From Flavobacterium sp. ACN2 (GTDB taxonomy: Bacteria > Bacteroidota > Bacteroidia > Flavobacteriales > Flavobacteriaceae), in NCBI RefSeq assembly GCF_002303885.1, contig NZ_MRCM01000011.1:1-64000 (forward strand): a stretch of 64,000 bases of DNA, in the 5' to 3' direction. Numbering within the stretch: position 1 is the stretch's first letter; each line of letters starts with the position of its first letter. This document shows, one piece after another, positions 53,389 to 62,550 of this stretch. A model generated the notes under the pieces. It ran no database searches. It saw nothing but the letters and a program-made list of their open reading frames with translations, and was not told the origin of the DNA. Made by a program: the position numbers and the translations under genes.

Positions 53389-54345
53389 ATGAAAAAGCTT
53401 ATTTTATCCTTAGTACTCATGGCTGTAACAACAAGTTACAGCCAAGAGTTAAACCTACCGGTGTTTACCCAGTATTTAGCTGATAACCCTTTTATTCTTT
53501 CTCCTGCTTATGCTGGTATTGGAGATAATCTCCGTATTAGAGCCAATGGTTTAACACAGTGGGTCGGAATTAAAGACGCACCAGATAACCAGTCATTGTA
53601 TGCAGATTTTCGTGTTTTAGATCGTTCTGGAGTTGGTTTGTCATTGTATAATGATAGCAATGGTAATACAAGACAAACGGGAGCCAAAGTTTCATTTGCG
53701 CACCACTTGATTCTAGATTATCGTACAGAGCAATACCTTTCATTTGGTATTTCGTATAACATCAATACTTTTCGTTTAGAAACAAATAATTTTACGGGGA
53801 CTGACGGAGGGATAACAGACGATCGTCGTACATCTAACAACAACTTTGATCTTAGTGCATTGTATCGTAACAGAGGATTTTATTTTAGTTTCAATGCCAA
53901 CAACGTATTGAAAAAGAATATTAGTCTTGAGAGAGCAAACGAACCAGATCTTTTATCGAACTTTCAGGTATATTCTGGATTTACTTTTAAAGATGGAGAA
54001 AACAGACGTATCGAATACGAACCATCGGTTTTCTTACAGTACTTTGCAAATGACCAGCGTTCTACAACCGATTTTAACTTCAAATACAGACGTTACAATC
54101 GTTACGAAGATTACTATTGGATTGGAGTTTCTTACCGTTTCTTAAATGACCAGTTCCCAAAACCTTTGGCAATGGGACCAATGGCTGGTTTTATGAAATC
54201 TAAATTCTATTTTGCATACTCTTACCAGTTAATGTTTAATGGACTTGGAACGTATAACACAGGAACACATTCCATCACAATCGGATTCGATTTCTTACAA
54301 TCTATCAGTAACTGTCCTTGTACACAAAGTCCAGTTCACGATTAG
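53389..54345 (+). CDS. sprF: PorP/SprF-family protein SprF
   Basis: A 318-residue outer-membrane beta-barrel protein needed for SprB export in F. johnsoniae. Signal peptide MKKLILSLVLMAVTTSYSQ. The family start is LNLPVFTQYLADNPFILSPAYAGIGD, and beta-strand repeats follow to the end. The start at 53389 is chosen for the signal peptide; an upstream in-frame ATG at 53293 lies inside sprB. It is separated from sprB by 43 bp. No terminator was seen between it and pgk. Confidence 0.92.
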   Translation: MKKLILSLVLMAVTTSYSQELNLPVFTQYLADNPFILSPAYAGIGDNLRIRANGLTQWVGIKDAPDNQSLYADFRVLDRSGVGLSLYNDSNGNTRQTGAKVSFAHHLILDYRTEQYLSFGISYNINTFRLETNNFTGTDGGITDDRRTSNNNFDLSALYRNRGFYFSFNANNVLKKNISLERANEPDLLSNFQVYSGFTFKDGENRRIEYEPSVFLQYFANDQRSTTDFNFKYRRYNRYEDYYWIGVSYRFLNDQFPKPLAMGPMAGFMKSKFYFAYSYQLMFNGLGTYNTGTHSITIGFDFLQSISNCPCTQSPVHD

Positions 54346-54463
54346 ACAAGTAATTTTTATCATCTTTGAGAATTATTTTGTTTGTTTTCATAATTTACAA
54401 CGTTTTCGTTTTTATTAATGGATTATTTTTGCTTTTTTGAAATTTAGACTACTGTAAAAGTTC

Positions 54464-54471
54464 TATATTTG
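54464..54471 (+). promoter_or_regulatory. -7 box of the pgk promoter
   Basis: TATATTTG, 32 bp before the pgk start. A TTG at 54437-54439 gives a 24-bp spacer, slightly long for the -33 element. Confidence 0.5.
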
Positions 54472-54503
54472 TTATTCTTTCAAAAAATTAAAAAAATTAG
54501 CAG

Positions 54504-55691
54504 ATGAAAACTTTAAACGATTTCGATTTTAAAAATAAAAAAGCAATTATCCGTGTTGACTTCAACGTGCCATTGGATGAGAATTTTAATGTAACAGATA
54601 CAACACGTATTGAAGCTGCAAAGCCAACAATTGACGCTATTTTAGCTCAAGGTGGAAGTGTGATTTTAATGTCGCACCTTGGAAGACCAAAAGGAGCAGA
54701 AGAGAAATACTCTCTAAAACATATCTTAAAAACAGCTTCTGATATTTTAGGAGTTCAAGTAAAATTTGCTGAAAACTGCGTTGGAGAACCAGCTCAAACT
54801 GCAGCAAAAGATTTAAAACCAGGCGAAGTTCTTTTATTAGAAAATTTACGTTTCCATGCTGAAGAAGAAGCAGGAGATGTAGCTTTCGCTAAAGAATTAG
54901 CTTCTCTGGGAGATATTTATGTAAACGATGCATTTGGTACAGCTCACAGAGCACACGCATCTACTACAATTATTGCACAGTTTTTTCCAAACGATAAAAC
55001 CTTTGGAACATTATTGGCAAAAGAAATTGACAGTTTAAATAAAGTTCTTAAAAACAGTGAAAAACCTGTAACTGCTGTTCTTGGAGGTTCTAAAGTTTCT
55101 TCTAAAATCACCGTTATCGAAAATATCTTAGATAAAGTAGATCACATGATTATTGGAGGAGGAATGACTTTTACTTTCGTTAAAGCGCAAGGAGGAAAAA
55201 TCGGAGAGTCTATCTGCGAAGATGACAAATTAGATTTGGCTTTAGAAATTTTAAGACTAGCAAAAGAAAAAGGAGTGCAGGTACATATTCCTGTTGATGT
55301 TGTTGCTGCAGACGATTTCTCAAACAATGCAAATACTCAGATTGTAGACGTTACTGCAATTCCTGACGGATGGCAAGGTTTAGATGCGGGTCCAAAATCT
55401 TTGGAGAACTTCAAAAAAGTTATTTTAGAGTCAAAAACAATTCTTTGGAATGGTCCATTAGGAGTTTTTGAAATGGAAACTTTCTCTAAAGGAACAATCG
55501 CATTAGGAGATTATATCGCTGAAGCTACAGAAAATGGAGCATTTTCTTTAGTAGGAGGTGGAGATTCTGTTGCAGCAGTAAAACAGTTCGGATTTGAAGA
55601 CAAAATGAGCTATGTTTCTACTGGTGGTGGGGCAATGCTAGAAATGTTAGAAGGAAGAATTTTACCTGGAATCGCAGCGATTTTAGACTAA
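54504..55691 (+). CDS. pgk: Phosphoglycerate kinase
   Basis: A 395-residue glycolytic enzyme converting 1,3-bisphosphoglycerate and ADP to 3-phosphoglycerate and ATP in the cytoplasm. Signatures: [10 protein letters not shown] near residue 19, [12 protein letters not shown] near 58, LGGSKVSSK near 193 and the nucleotide site [13 protein letters not shown] near 352. The length is normal. It follows the spr operon in the same direction but has its own -7 box. Confidence 0.98.
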   Translation: MKTLNDFDFKNKKAIIRVDFNVPLDENFNVTDTTRIEAAKPTIDAILAQGGSVILMSHLGRPKGAEEKYSLKHILKTASDILGVQVKFAENCVGEPAQTAAKDLKPGEVLLLENLRFHAEEEAGDVAFAKELASLGDIYVNDAFGTAHRAHASTTIIAQFFPNDKTFGTLLAKEIDSLNKVLKNSEKPVTAVLGGSKVSSKITVIENILDKVDHMIIGGGMTFTFVKAQGGKIGESICEDDKLDLALEILRLAKEKGVQVHIPVDVVAADDFSNNANTQIVDVTAIPDGWQGLDAGPKSLENFKKVILESKTILWNGPLGVFEMETFSKGTIALGDYIAEATENGAFSLVGGGDSVAAVKQFGFEDKMSYVSTGGGAMLEMLEGRILPGIAAILD

Positions 55692-55739
55692 AATATCACA
55701 ATTAACATTTTTTTAAACACTTTTCTTCAATAAAGGGCT

Positions 55740-55747
55740 TAGATTTG
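55740..55747 (+). promoter_or_regulatory. -7 box upstream of the transglycosylase gene
   Basis: TAGATTTG, 54 bp before the start at 55802. No TTG was found at the -33 distance. Confidence 0.4.
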
Positions 55748-55801
55748 CAAAAATACAACTCTTGTAATAGATTGAATTACAGAATTTTAAAATAATGTTA
55801 T

Positions 55802-57619
55802 ATGATTGTAAAAAAATTATCATTAGTGGTTTCCGCTTTCTTTTCGTTAGCTGTCTGTGCACAGGAAACGGCAAAGGCAGATGTAGAACTGAAGCCAGAG
55901 GTTAAGCTTTCATATTTAGATTCTATTAAAAGCACATTCAAAAAAGATCATTTAGCTACAAAAGTAGATAGTCTTTGGATGAATGAATTAGTAAGTCTAG
56001 ATATTTATGATGATCTGACCAAAGACATTCAAACAATTAACAAAGATGTTACTGTTGATGAAGAACTTCCAACCGAACTGCTAAAACAGCGTTTGGCGGC
56101 GATGAATCAGAAATCACCTTTTGAGATAGAATACAATCAAGGTTTAGAAAATATAATAAAGTCATTTCTTAAGAACCGTAAAAAATCGTTTTCTCGATTA
56201 ATGGCTTTATCAGAATATTATTTCCCAATGTTCGAGGATGCTTTTGCAAAACAAAACGTTCCTTTGGAAATAAAATATTTAGCCGTTGTAGAATCTGCTT
56301 TAAATCCTAAAGCAGTTTCTAAAATGGGCGCTACGGGACTTTGGCAGTTTATGTACGGAACCGGAAAACAATACGCTTTAAAAATCGATTCTTATATCGA
56401 CGAAAGAAGTGATCCTCTTAAAGCTACGGCTGCAGCATCTGAGTACATGACCAAAATGTTCAATATTTTTGGAGACTGGGAACTGGTTTTAGCTTCTTAC
56501 AACTCAGGTCCAGGAAATGTTACTAAAGCAATTCGTCGTTCTGGAGGAAAAACAAAATACTGGGACATTCGTAATTATCTTCCAAAAGAAACTCAAGGTT
56601 ACGTACCCGCTTTCTTAGCAACAATGTACCTTTTTGAATACCACAAAGAGCACGGAATCAATCCGGAAAGAGCTGTGGTTAAAAACTTTGAAACAGATAC
56701 CGTTGCGATCAAAAATCAAATGTCTTTCAAACAGATTGCCGATTTGTTAGACATGCCACAATCACAGATTCAACTTTTAAATCCGTCATACAAAATGGGA
56801 GTTGTTCCATTTTATCAGGGAGAACAGCATTTTATCAGACTTCCAAAAGATAAAATAGCAACTTTTGTATCAAACGAAGAGCAAATTTATGCTTACGTAA
56901 AACACAATACAGAATTTAGATCGACATCTTCTAGATTAGCTGTAAAATATGCTCCAAAAGCAAAACCTGCAACAGTTAAACCTGCTGCTATTGATAATGG
57001 AGATTTCGAATTTTATAAAGTTAGAAAAGGAGATAATTTGGGTGCAATCGCTTCTAAATATAATGTGAGCATTGGCGAGATTAAAAAATGGAATAATTTA
57101 AAAACAAATGCAGTTGCAATTGGCAGAAGTTTGAAAATTAAACCAGAAGAGCCTTCACCTTCTGCTATTAAAGCAAATGCAATTGTAGATAAAAAAGAAG
57201 AAGCAATCGCATCTGCTGAAAATAAAGAGAAAACAGCTGTCGATATGGACTATGTTGTAGTGGCTGGCGACAATTTAGGAAGCATTGCAAAGAAATTCGG
57301 TACGACTATTGCGGAGTTAAAAGAACTTAACGATTTAACTTCAAATAACATTGGTTTAGGAAAAACACTTATTATTTCTAAAGCAGCAATAGTTATAGAA
57401 GAGCCGGCTTCAACAGCAATTGCATCAAACTCGGTTGATTCATTCAAGAAAAAAGCACCTTCTAAAAACGTTAGTGAAGATTATTACGTTAAAAAAGGAG
57501 ATTCTTTATACAGCATTTCTAAAAAATATCCTGGAGTAACAATTTCAGATATTAAAAAATGGAATGGTATTAAAGATGAAGATATTAAACCGGGAATGAA
57601 ACTTAAAATAAACGGATAA
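55802..57619 (+). CDS. MltD-like lytic murein transglycosylase with three LysM domains
   Basis: A 605-residue exported enzyme that cleaves peptidoglycan glycan strands to 1,6-anhydro products. Signal peptide about 1-20 (ending VCAQ). The SLT domain spans about 150-280; the catalytic Glu is in AVVESALNP (about 163), followed by GATGLWQFM and ASYNSGPGNV. Three LysM domains lie at about 403-447, 483-527 and 561-605, separated by Ala/Glu/Lys-rich linkers. This is the MltD arrangement. The next gene is codirectional and 46 bp away. Confidence 0.93.
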   Translation: MIVKKLSLVVSAFFSLAVCAQETAKADVELKPEVKLSYLDSIKSTFKKDHLATKVDSLWMNELVSLDIYDDLTKDIQTINKDVTVDEELPTELLKQRLAAMNQKSPFEIEYNQGLENIIKSFLKNRKKSFSRLMALSEYYFPMFEDAFAKQNVPLEIKYLAVVESALNPKAVSKMGATGLWQFMYGTGKQYALKIDSYIDERSDPLKATAAASEYMTKMFNIFGDWELVLASYNSGPGNVTKAIRRSGGKTKYWDIRNYLPKETQGYVPAFLATMYLFEYHKEHGINPERAVVKNFETDTVAIKNQMSFKQIADLLDMPQSQIQLLNPSYKMGVVPFYQGEQHFIRLPKDKIATFVSNEEQIYAYVKHNTEFRSTSSRLAVKYAPKAKPATVKPAAIDNGDFEFYKVRKGDNLGAIASKYNVSIGEIKKWNNLKTNAVAIGRSLKIKPEEPSPSAIKANAIVDKKEEAIASAENKEKTAVDMDYVVVAGDNLGSIAKKFGTTIAELKELNDLTSNNIGLGKTLIISKAAIVIEEPASTAIASNSVDSFKKKAPSKNVSEDYYVKKGDSLYSISKKYPGVTISDIKKWNGIKDEDIKPGMKLKING

Positions 57620-57633
57620 TAGAAAAATCTTAT

Positions 57634-57641
57634 TAAATTTG
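57634..57641 (+). promoter_or_regulatory. -7 box upstream of the DUF4837 gene
   Basis: TAAATTTG, 24 bp before the start at 57666. No -33 TTG was found. Confidence 0.35.
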
Positions 57642-57665
57642 GGTTTTATTTCATAAATTAAAAAA

Positions 57666-58634
57666 ATGAATAAAACCCATTTTTTATTGCTATTAGTTCC
57701 ATTTTTCCTGACTGCTTGTTTCAAAACTGAAAAACAAAGCGAAACAGTTTCTGGAAAAACCAATACCATATCGGTCATTATTGATGATCAGTTGTGGTAC
57801 GGAGAAGTAGGCGATAGTATTAGAAATAAATTTGCCTCACCGGTTCTTGGACTTACCCAAGAAGAACCGCTTTTTACCATTAATCAATATCCTGCGAGAT
57901 TGCTAGAAGGCTTTGTTACCGACAGCCGAAGCATCATTGTAGTCAAAAAAACAAACGCAGAGAAATTTGAAATCATTCGAAGCACAACCCTTCCTCACAA
58001 TACTTTTCGCATTTACGGAAAATCGGTAGACGATATTATATGCAGTCTTGAATTGAACGCGCCGCAAATAATCAAAATTATTCACGATGCCGAAATTCAG
58101 AAAATTCAAGAAGACAACAGTGCTTCACTGTTGAATAAAGCTATCATAAAAAACAAATTCCACATCAATATTCAAATCCCGACAGGATATGAATATATGT
58201 TGCATAAAAAGAAATTCATCTGGCTTAAGAAGGAAATTATAAGTGGTAATACCAGTTTGTTAATTTACCAGATTCCGCTCTATAATTTCAAGAAGAAAAA
58301 AGACGTTGTAAATGCTATTGTCAAAATGCGTGATTCAATCGGTAAATACATTCAGGGCCGTGAACCCAATACACAAATGATTACCAGTGAAGCTTACGCG
58401 CCCTATTTCTCAAAAATAATGTTGAACAATAAAGAAGCCTTCGAAACAAAAGGGACATGGGAATTGAAAAATGATTTCATGACTGGACCATTTATCAATT
58501 ATGCCATTATAGATCCAACCTTTAATCGTGTTTTGGTTATTGAAGGATTCTCTTATTCACCCTCACATCAAGAACGCGATCTAATGCTAGAACTTGAAGC
58601 CATTATTAAAACAGTCAGAATAGACAAGCGATAG
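57666..58634 (+). CDS. DUF4837-family lipoprotein
   Basis: A 322-residue protein with a lipoprotein signal (VPFFLTAC, lipidated Cys near residue 18). The rest matches the Bacteroidota DUF4837 type: ISVIIDDQLWYGEVGDSIRNKFASPVLGLTQEEPLF near the N-terminus and a repeated beta/alpha pattern with IQIPTGYEYMLHKKKFIWLKKE in the middle. The function is unknown. It is probably an outer- or inner-membrane-anchored periplasmic protein. Confidence 0.85.
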   Translation: MNKTHFLLLLVPFFLTACFKTEKQSETVSGKTNTISVIIDDQLWYGEVGDSIRNKFASPVLGLTQEEPLFTINQYPARLLEGFVTDSRSIIVVKKTNAEKFEIIRSTTLPHNTFRIYGKSVDDIICSLELNAPQIIKIIHDAEIQKIQEDNSASLLNKAIIKNKFHINIQIPTGYEYMLHKKKFIWLKKEIISGNTSLLIYQIPLYNFKKKKDVVNAIVKMRDSIGKYIQGREPNTQMITSEAYAPYFSKIMLNNKEAFETKGTWELKNDFMTGPFINYAIIDPTFNRVLVIEGFSYSPSHQERDLMLELEAIIKTVRIDKR

Positions 58635-58637
58635 GTG

Positions 58638-58722
58638 TTTTGGTTCATGTTTGAAGTTTCTTTGCGGTTCAATTCGTTCAGTTTGTCAACGTGAAACCTG
58701 AAACTTCAAACATGAACCAAAA
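58638..58722. repeat. Inverted repeat between the DUF4837 and DUF1579 genes
   Basis: Perfect 23-bp arms (58638-58660 with 58700-58722) with a 39-nt loop. The right part has a 7-bp-period GAAACCT/GAAACTT pattern, similar to the sequence before mnmG. It can act as a terminator for the upstream gene or be a dispersed repeat. Confidence 0.75.
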
Positions 58723-58765
58723 AATTTCGTACTTTTATTCATAACAAACATAAAAACAATTAGTT

Positions 58766-59407
58766 ATGAAAAAATTAACCACAACCTTAGCAATAATAAC
58801 CTTGTGCTTTATTTCTTGTAAAAAAGAAGTGAAAGAAGAAGCGACACCTACAACAGCGACAGATTCTGTTAAAACGGAAGAACCAGTTGCTGAAGCACCA
58901 TTAGATTCTGCAGCGCAGATGAAAGCTTGGCAAGAATATGCAACACCAGGAAATCCGCATAAAATACTGGCTGATGAAGTTGGAACATGGAATTGTGATA
59001 TGACATTTTGGTCGGATGCCAATGCAAAACCTGAAAAAGAAACTTGTGTAGCCGAAATCAAAATGATCTTAGGCGGACGCTTTCAAGAAGCAACTTATAA
59101 AGGAACTATGATGGGACAGCCATTTGATGGAAAAGGAACAGTAGGCTATAATAACGCCAGCAAAGAATACGTCTCCACATTTATTGATAATATGGGAACT
59201 GGAATGATGATTGGCAGAGGAAAGTATAATGAAAGTACTAAGAGTATAGATTACGACGGAGAAATGGCCGATCCCGTAACAGCAAAAAATACAAAGTACA
59301 GAGAAGTTTACACCATCGTAGATGCTAAAACCAGAAAAATGGAAATGTACGATACAAAAAACGGAACTGAATATAAAAGCATGGAAATCGTAATGACGAA
59401 AAAGTGA
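58766..59407 (+). CDS. DUF1579 domain lipoprotein
   Basis: A 213-residue protein with a lipoprotein signal (LCFISC, Cys near residue 18) and a Glu/Thr/Ala-rich linker (about 20-50). A DUF1579 domain follows at about 65-210, with a tryptophan in VGTWNCDMTFW and the tract LGGRFQEATYKGTMMGQPFDGKG. The family is a lipocalin-like beta-barrel of unknown ligand. The final residues are basic. Confidence 0.85.
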   Translation: MKKLTTTLAIITLCFISCKKEVKEEATPTTATDSVKTEEPVAEAPLDSAAQMKAWQEYATPGNPHKILADEVGTWNCDMTFWSDANAKPEKETCVAEIKMILGGRFQEATYKGTMMGQPFDGKGTVGYNNASKEYVSTFIDNMGTGMMIGRGKYNESTKSIDYDGEMADPVTAKNTKYREVYTIVDAKTRKMEMYDTKNGTEYKSMEIVMTKK

Positions 59408-59422
59408 TTTTCTAGTCAGTTA

Positions 59423-59551
59423 CAAAGAAACAAAGGCGCAAAGACACAAAGATTTATTCTAGGAAATATAACTTTGTGTCTTTGCGATTTCTATAAGAAA
59501 CTTTAGCACAGCTAAAAAAATATATAACTTAGCGCCTTCGCGCCTTTGTGG
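59423..59551. repeat. Octamer-period CAAAG/CTTNG repeat element
   Basis: Four 8-bp units (CAAAGAAA, CAAAGGCG, CAAAGACA, CAAAGATT; 59423-59454) are followed by an inverted copy: a perfect 15-bp arm pair at 59437-59451 and 59472-59486. A third part comprises three 8-bp units (CTTAGCGC, CTTCGCGC, CTTTGTGG; 59528-59551). Confidence 0.75.
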
Positions 59552-59566
59552 CAAAAACAAAGAAGA

Positions 59567-60013
59567 ATGGAATTAAATTGGAAAATAAAGCCTTTTGAGG
59601 CATTAACTGTTCATGAGTTATATGATTTGCTCAGATTGCGAAGTGAAATCTTTGTAGTCGAGCAAAATTGCGTTTATTTGGACCTTGATGGCAAAGACAA
59701 GAAAGCATTGCACCTTTTGGGTGAATTTGAAGGCAAAATAGTGGCCTATTCGCGCTTATTTGATGCGGGGATTAGTTTCGATAACGCTTCGATCGGAAGA
59801 GTCGTTGTAGATCAAAATTACAGAGACAGAAAATGGGGACACGAATTAATGCAAGAAGCCATAGCCCAAATTCAATCCAATTTTGGAAAAGATAAAATTA
59901 CTATAGGAGCACAATTGTATTTGAAGAAATTCTACGAAAGCCACGGTTTTGTTCAAACAAGCGAAATGTATTTGGAAGATGATATTCCGCATATCGAGAT
60001 GATTCGAGAATGA
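59567..60013 (+). CDS. GNAT-family N-acetyltransferase (ElaA-like)
   Basis: A 148-residue GNAT-fold acetyltransferase using acetyl-CoA. The start region MELNWKIKPFEALTVHELYD and the FVVEQNCVYLDLDGKD segment match the ElaA group. The acetyl-CoA-binding pattern RVVVDQNYRDRKWGHELM (R-x-x-G-x-x-L type) is at about 85-102. The substrate is unknown. An upstream in-frame ATG at 59546 would add codons within the repeat element, so 59567 is chosen. Confidence 0.85.
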   Translation: MELNWKIKPFEALTVHELYDLLRLRSEIFVVEQNCVYLDLDGKDKKALHLLGEFEGKIVAYSRLFDAGISFDNASIGRVVVDQNYRDRKWGHELMQEAIAQIQSNFGKDKITIGAQLYLKKFYESHGFVQTSEMYLEDDIPHIEMIRE

Positions 60014-60061
60014 TTAAAAATGAAGTAAATCTGCAAGGATTTTTAGCATAAGTAAAAAAAA

Positions 60062-60101
60062 CTTAGAATCTTAGCACCTCAGTATCTTAGAATCTTAGAA
60101 A
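60062..60101. repeat. Octamer-period CTTAG repeat element
   Basis: Five 8-bp units: CTTAGAAT, CTTAGCAC, CTCAGTAT, CTTAGAAT, CTTAGAAA. The same pattern occurs at 4816-4855. Here it lies between convergent genes. Confidence 0.75.
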
Positions 60102-60103
60102 AA

Positions 60104-60907
60104 CTAAATTTTAGTAATCACAAACTCCACCCGCCGATCGTAATTATCGCCTCGGCCTAAAGGATATCTATTGCCGCATCCCATATAGGTCATGCGGCTT
60201 TTGGATACTTTTTTGGACATTAGATAATGAAAAACAGTTTTGGCGCGATTCCAAGAAAGTCTCCTTTCTTTAGTATCTCTATCAATTCCGTCGCTGTAGA
60301 TTTCGGGTGTACAGCAAACGTGTCCGCGTATTTCAAAATTTAAGTTTCGATGATCTTGAAGCGTTACCGCAATTTTATCCAGTTCTTTTTTAGAATTAGG
60401 AGTTAGTTTGGCACTTCCAATTTCAAATAAAATAGATTCCAGACAAACTTTATCGCCTACTTTTAATTTGTCTTTAAAAGAAGTGTGAATTCCTTTTCCG
60501 AAACTATTCTTTTTAACCACAATTAAGTCAACCCGCCGATTTCGGAGACGTGTTTCGTACAGATTTTCTATCGTATCTGCTTTTACGACAACACGTCCTT
60601 TTCCTTCCAGAATTACAATTTTACTTTGATTGAACCCTTTTCTGATCAACAGATCCTGAATCGTATTGGCCCGATTATTAGACAATCTAAAGTTATACTC
60701 ATCGTTTCCACGATCATCACAATAGCCATAAATCTGTATAGACTCAACTTTAGAAGTGTCTATGTTTTTTATAAAGTTAGAAACCACACTGATTTGTTTT
60801 TCTGTCAAATCATATTTGTCAAACTCAAAATAAATTGTTTCAACAGGTTTTTGTTGTGCGTTTACTGTATAAAATGAAAAAAGAATCAGGGCTAGAGTTA
60901 TCTTCAT
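60104..60907 (-). CDS. Exported protein with two OmpA-type domains
   Basis: A 267-residue protein with a signal peptide (about 1-17, ending VNAQ) followed by two OmpA-like peptidoglycan-binding domains and no beta-barrel. Domain 1 (about 25-130) has YFEFDKYDLTE, YGYCDDRGNDEYN and RNRRVDLIVVK. Domain 2 (about 155-267) has ILFEIGSAKLTPNSKKELD and a C-terminal YDRRVEFVIT. Tandem OmpA domains without an anchor are unusual; it may cross-link or sense the wall. It begins 3 bp after the S41 protease gene, so the two are probably in an operon. Confidence 0.85.
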   Translation of the reverse strand: MKITLALILFSFYTVNAQQKPVETIYFEFDKYDLTEKQISVVSNFIKNIDTSKVESIQIYGYCDDRGNDEYNFRLSNNRANTIQDLLIRKGFNQSKIVILEGKGRVVVKADTIENLYETRLRNRRVDLIVVKKNSFGKGIHTSFKDKLKVGDKVCLESILFEIGSAKLTPNSKKELDKIAVTLQDHRNLNFEIRGHVCCTPEIYSDGIDRDTKERRLSWNRAKTVFHYLMSKKVSKSRMTYMGCGNRYPLGRGDNYDRRVEFVITKI

Positions 60908-60910
60908 TCA

Positions 60911-62548
60911 CTACATTTTTAAAATCGTCTTATATTCTGTCTGGTTATTTAATACGCTAACTGCTCTTTTAATTTCTGAATTGTTTTTTAGATAATACTG
61001 ATATAAACCTTCCTGATACTGATATCTTTTGATCAGTTCTTCCAAAATCATGTTTTTAATTTCTTTTTGGTTTTTGTCCAGTAAAGTAGTTTCGCTTTTT
61101 TCTAAAGCATTCAGCAATTGCTGATATTCGGCAGTAATGGTCTCGTCAATTTTTTCTTTTTTAGCGGCAGCTAAAGTATTTTTCAAAGCCACTTCGGTTT
61201 CTGTATCAAAAGTGATTTTGTTAGCTTTCAGATATTGTTTGAAAGCAGTATAATCTGCATCAGTCAAAGTCGGAATCTTGTCTCCTAAATTTGGATTTTT
61301 GTAATAATACGTTGTTGCATAATCAAAAACACCATCGTTTTTAATTAAAGCAGTTGCAATGGCACTTGTTTTGGTTTCTTCCAATTCGATATCTGGCAAA
61401 ACCCCTCCGCCATCATAAACCGTTCTTCCTTTTCTGGTTTTAAAAGCATTAAAATTTTTAGCATCAGTTTTCTGAGCCACGCCATTTTTGTCTTTATGCG
61501 TGTAATCCAAAGCTTGAATACATCTTCCAGAAGGAGTATAATATCTTGAAATAGTTACCTTTAATTGAGTTCCATAAGTAAGATCAACAGAACGCTGTAC
61601 CAAACCTTTTCCGAAACTTCTGCTCCCTAAAACAACAGCGCGATCCAAATCTTGCAATGCACCCGAAACAATTTCAGAAGCCGAAGCACTTCTTCCGTTC
61701 ACTAAAATTGCTAGCGGAATTTCAGTATCAACAGGTTCTTTCTGTGTTTTATATGTGTTGTTGTGTTTTTCAATTCTAGATTTAGTCGTAACAATTACCT
61801 CATTCTTCGGAACAAACAAATTACAGATATCAATGGCTTCGTTTAACAAACCTCCAGGATTTCCTCTTAAATCCAAAACAATTTGTTTCGCACCGTCAGC
61901 TTTTAGTTTTTCAAGAGCGTCTTTAACTTCTGCAGAAGCTTTTCTGCTAAAATGCGCTAAAACAATATAACCTGTTTTATCATCAATTTTTCCGTAAAAA
62001 GGAACCGATTTAATATCAACTTCATCCAAAACTAAAACCGTAGTACTTGGTTTTCCCTGACGAAGATATTTAATGTTGATTTTAGTATTTTTTGTTCCTT
62101 TTAATAATTGTGAAGCATCATCTTTAAAATCAGCAATTAAAACATCACCGATTTGGATAATTTCGTCACCCGCTTTTAATCCGGCTTTGTCAGCAGGATA
62201 GTTTTTATAAGGTTCACGCACAATTAAGCGGTCTTTTTTTCTAGAGATCAAAGCGCCAATTCCAGTATATTCTCCAGTATTATTGATTTTGAAGTTTACA
62301 ACATCCTGTTCGTTAAAATAAACCGTGTACGGGTCTAGACTTCCCAACATGCTTTTGATTGCTTTATCCATCAAATCGCCAGGATTTGTTTCGTCTACAT
62401 AATTGGTGTTTACGGCTTTAAACAAAGTCGTAAAAATTTCGATCTGTTTGGCAATTTCAAAAAAATCTTCTCTAAAACTGGTTCCAACAAACAACATTCC
62501 CGCCGCAGCGACTGGTATAATAAATTTCTTTTTGAAATACGGATACAT
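60911..62548 (-). CDS. S41-family C-terminal processing peptidase
   Basis: A 545-residue exported serine protease. N-terminal signal/anchor helix (about 8-24), PDZ domain (about 85-165; ADKAGLKAGDEIIQIGDV), then the S41 peptidase domain (about 170-370). The catalytic Ser is in NGRSASASEI (about 288), and the Lys in RSFGKGLVQ (about 313) completes the dyad. The C-terminal about 170 residues are helical and specific to Bacteroidota members. It is 2 bp after the DUF4349 gene and 3 bp before the OmpA gene, so the three are probably one operon. Confidence 0.93.
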   Translation of the reverse strand: MYPYFKKKFIIPVAAAGMLFVGTSFREDFFEIAKQIEIFTTLFKAVNTNYVDETNPGDLMDKAIKSMLGSLDPYTVYFNEQDVVNFKINNTGEYTGIGALISRKKDRLIVREPYKNYPADKAGLKAGDEIIQIGDVLIADFKDDASQLLKGTKNTKINIKYLRQGKPSTTVLVLDEVDIKSVPFYGKIDDKTGYIVLAHFSRKASAEVKDALEKLKADGAKQIVLDLRGNPGGLLNEAIDICNLFVPKNEVIVTTKSRIEKHNNTYKTQKEPVDTEIPLAILVNGRSASASEIVSGALQDLDRAVVLGSRSFGKGLVQRSVDLTYGTQLKVTISRYYTPSGRCIQALDYTHKDKNGVAQKTDAKNFNAFKTRKGRTVYDGGGVLPDIELEETKTSAIATALIKNDGVFDYATTYYYKNPNLGDKIPTLTDADYTAFKQYLKANKITFDTETEVALKNTLAAAKKEKIDETITAEYQQLLNALEKSETTLLDKNQKEIKNMILEELIKRYQYQEGLYQYYLKNNSEIKRAVSVLNNQTEYKTILKM

Positions 62549-62550
62549 GA

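Noticed and set aside
58684..58696. GTCAACGTGAAAC resembling a parS half-site
   Set aside because: Only one half matches, the other is unrelated, and it is part of an inverted repeat of a different family.
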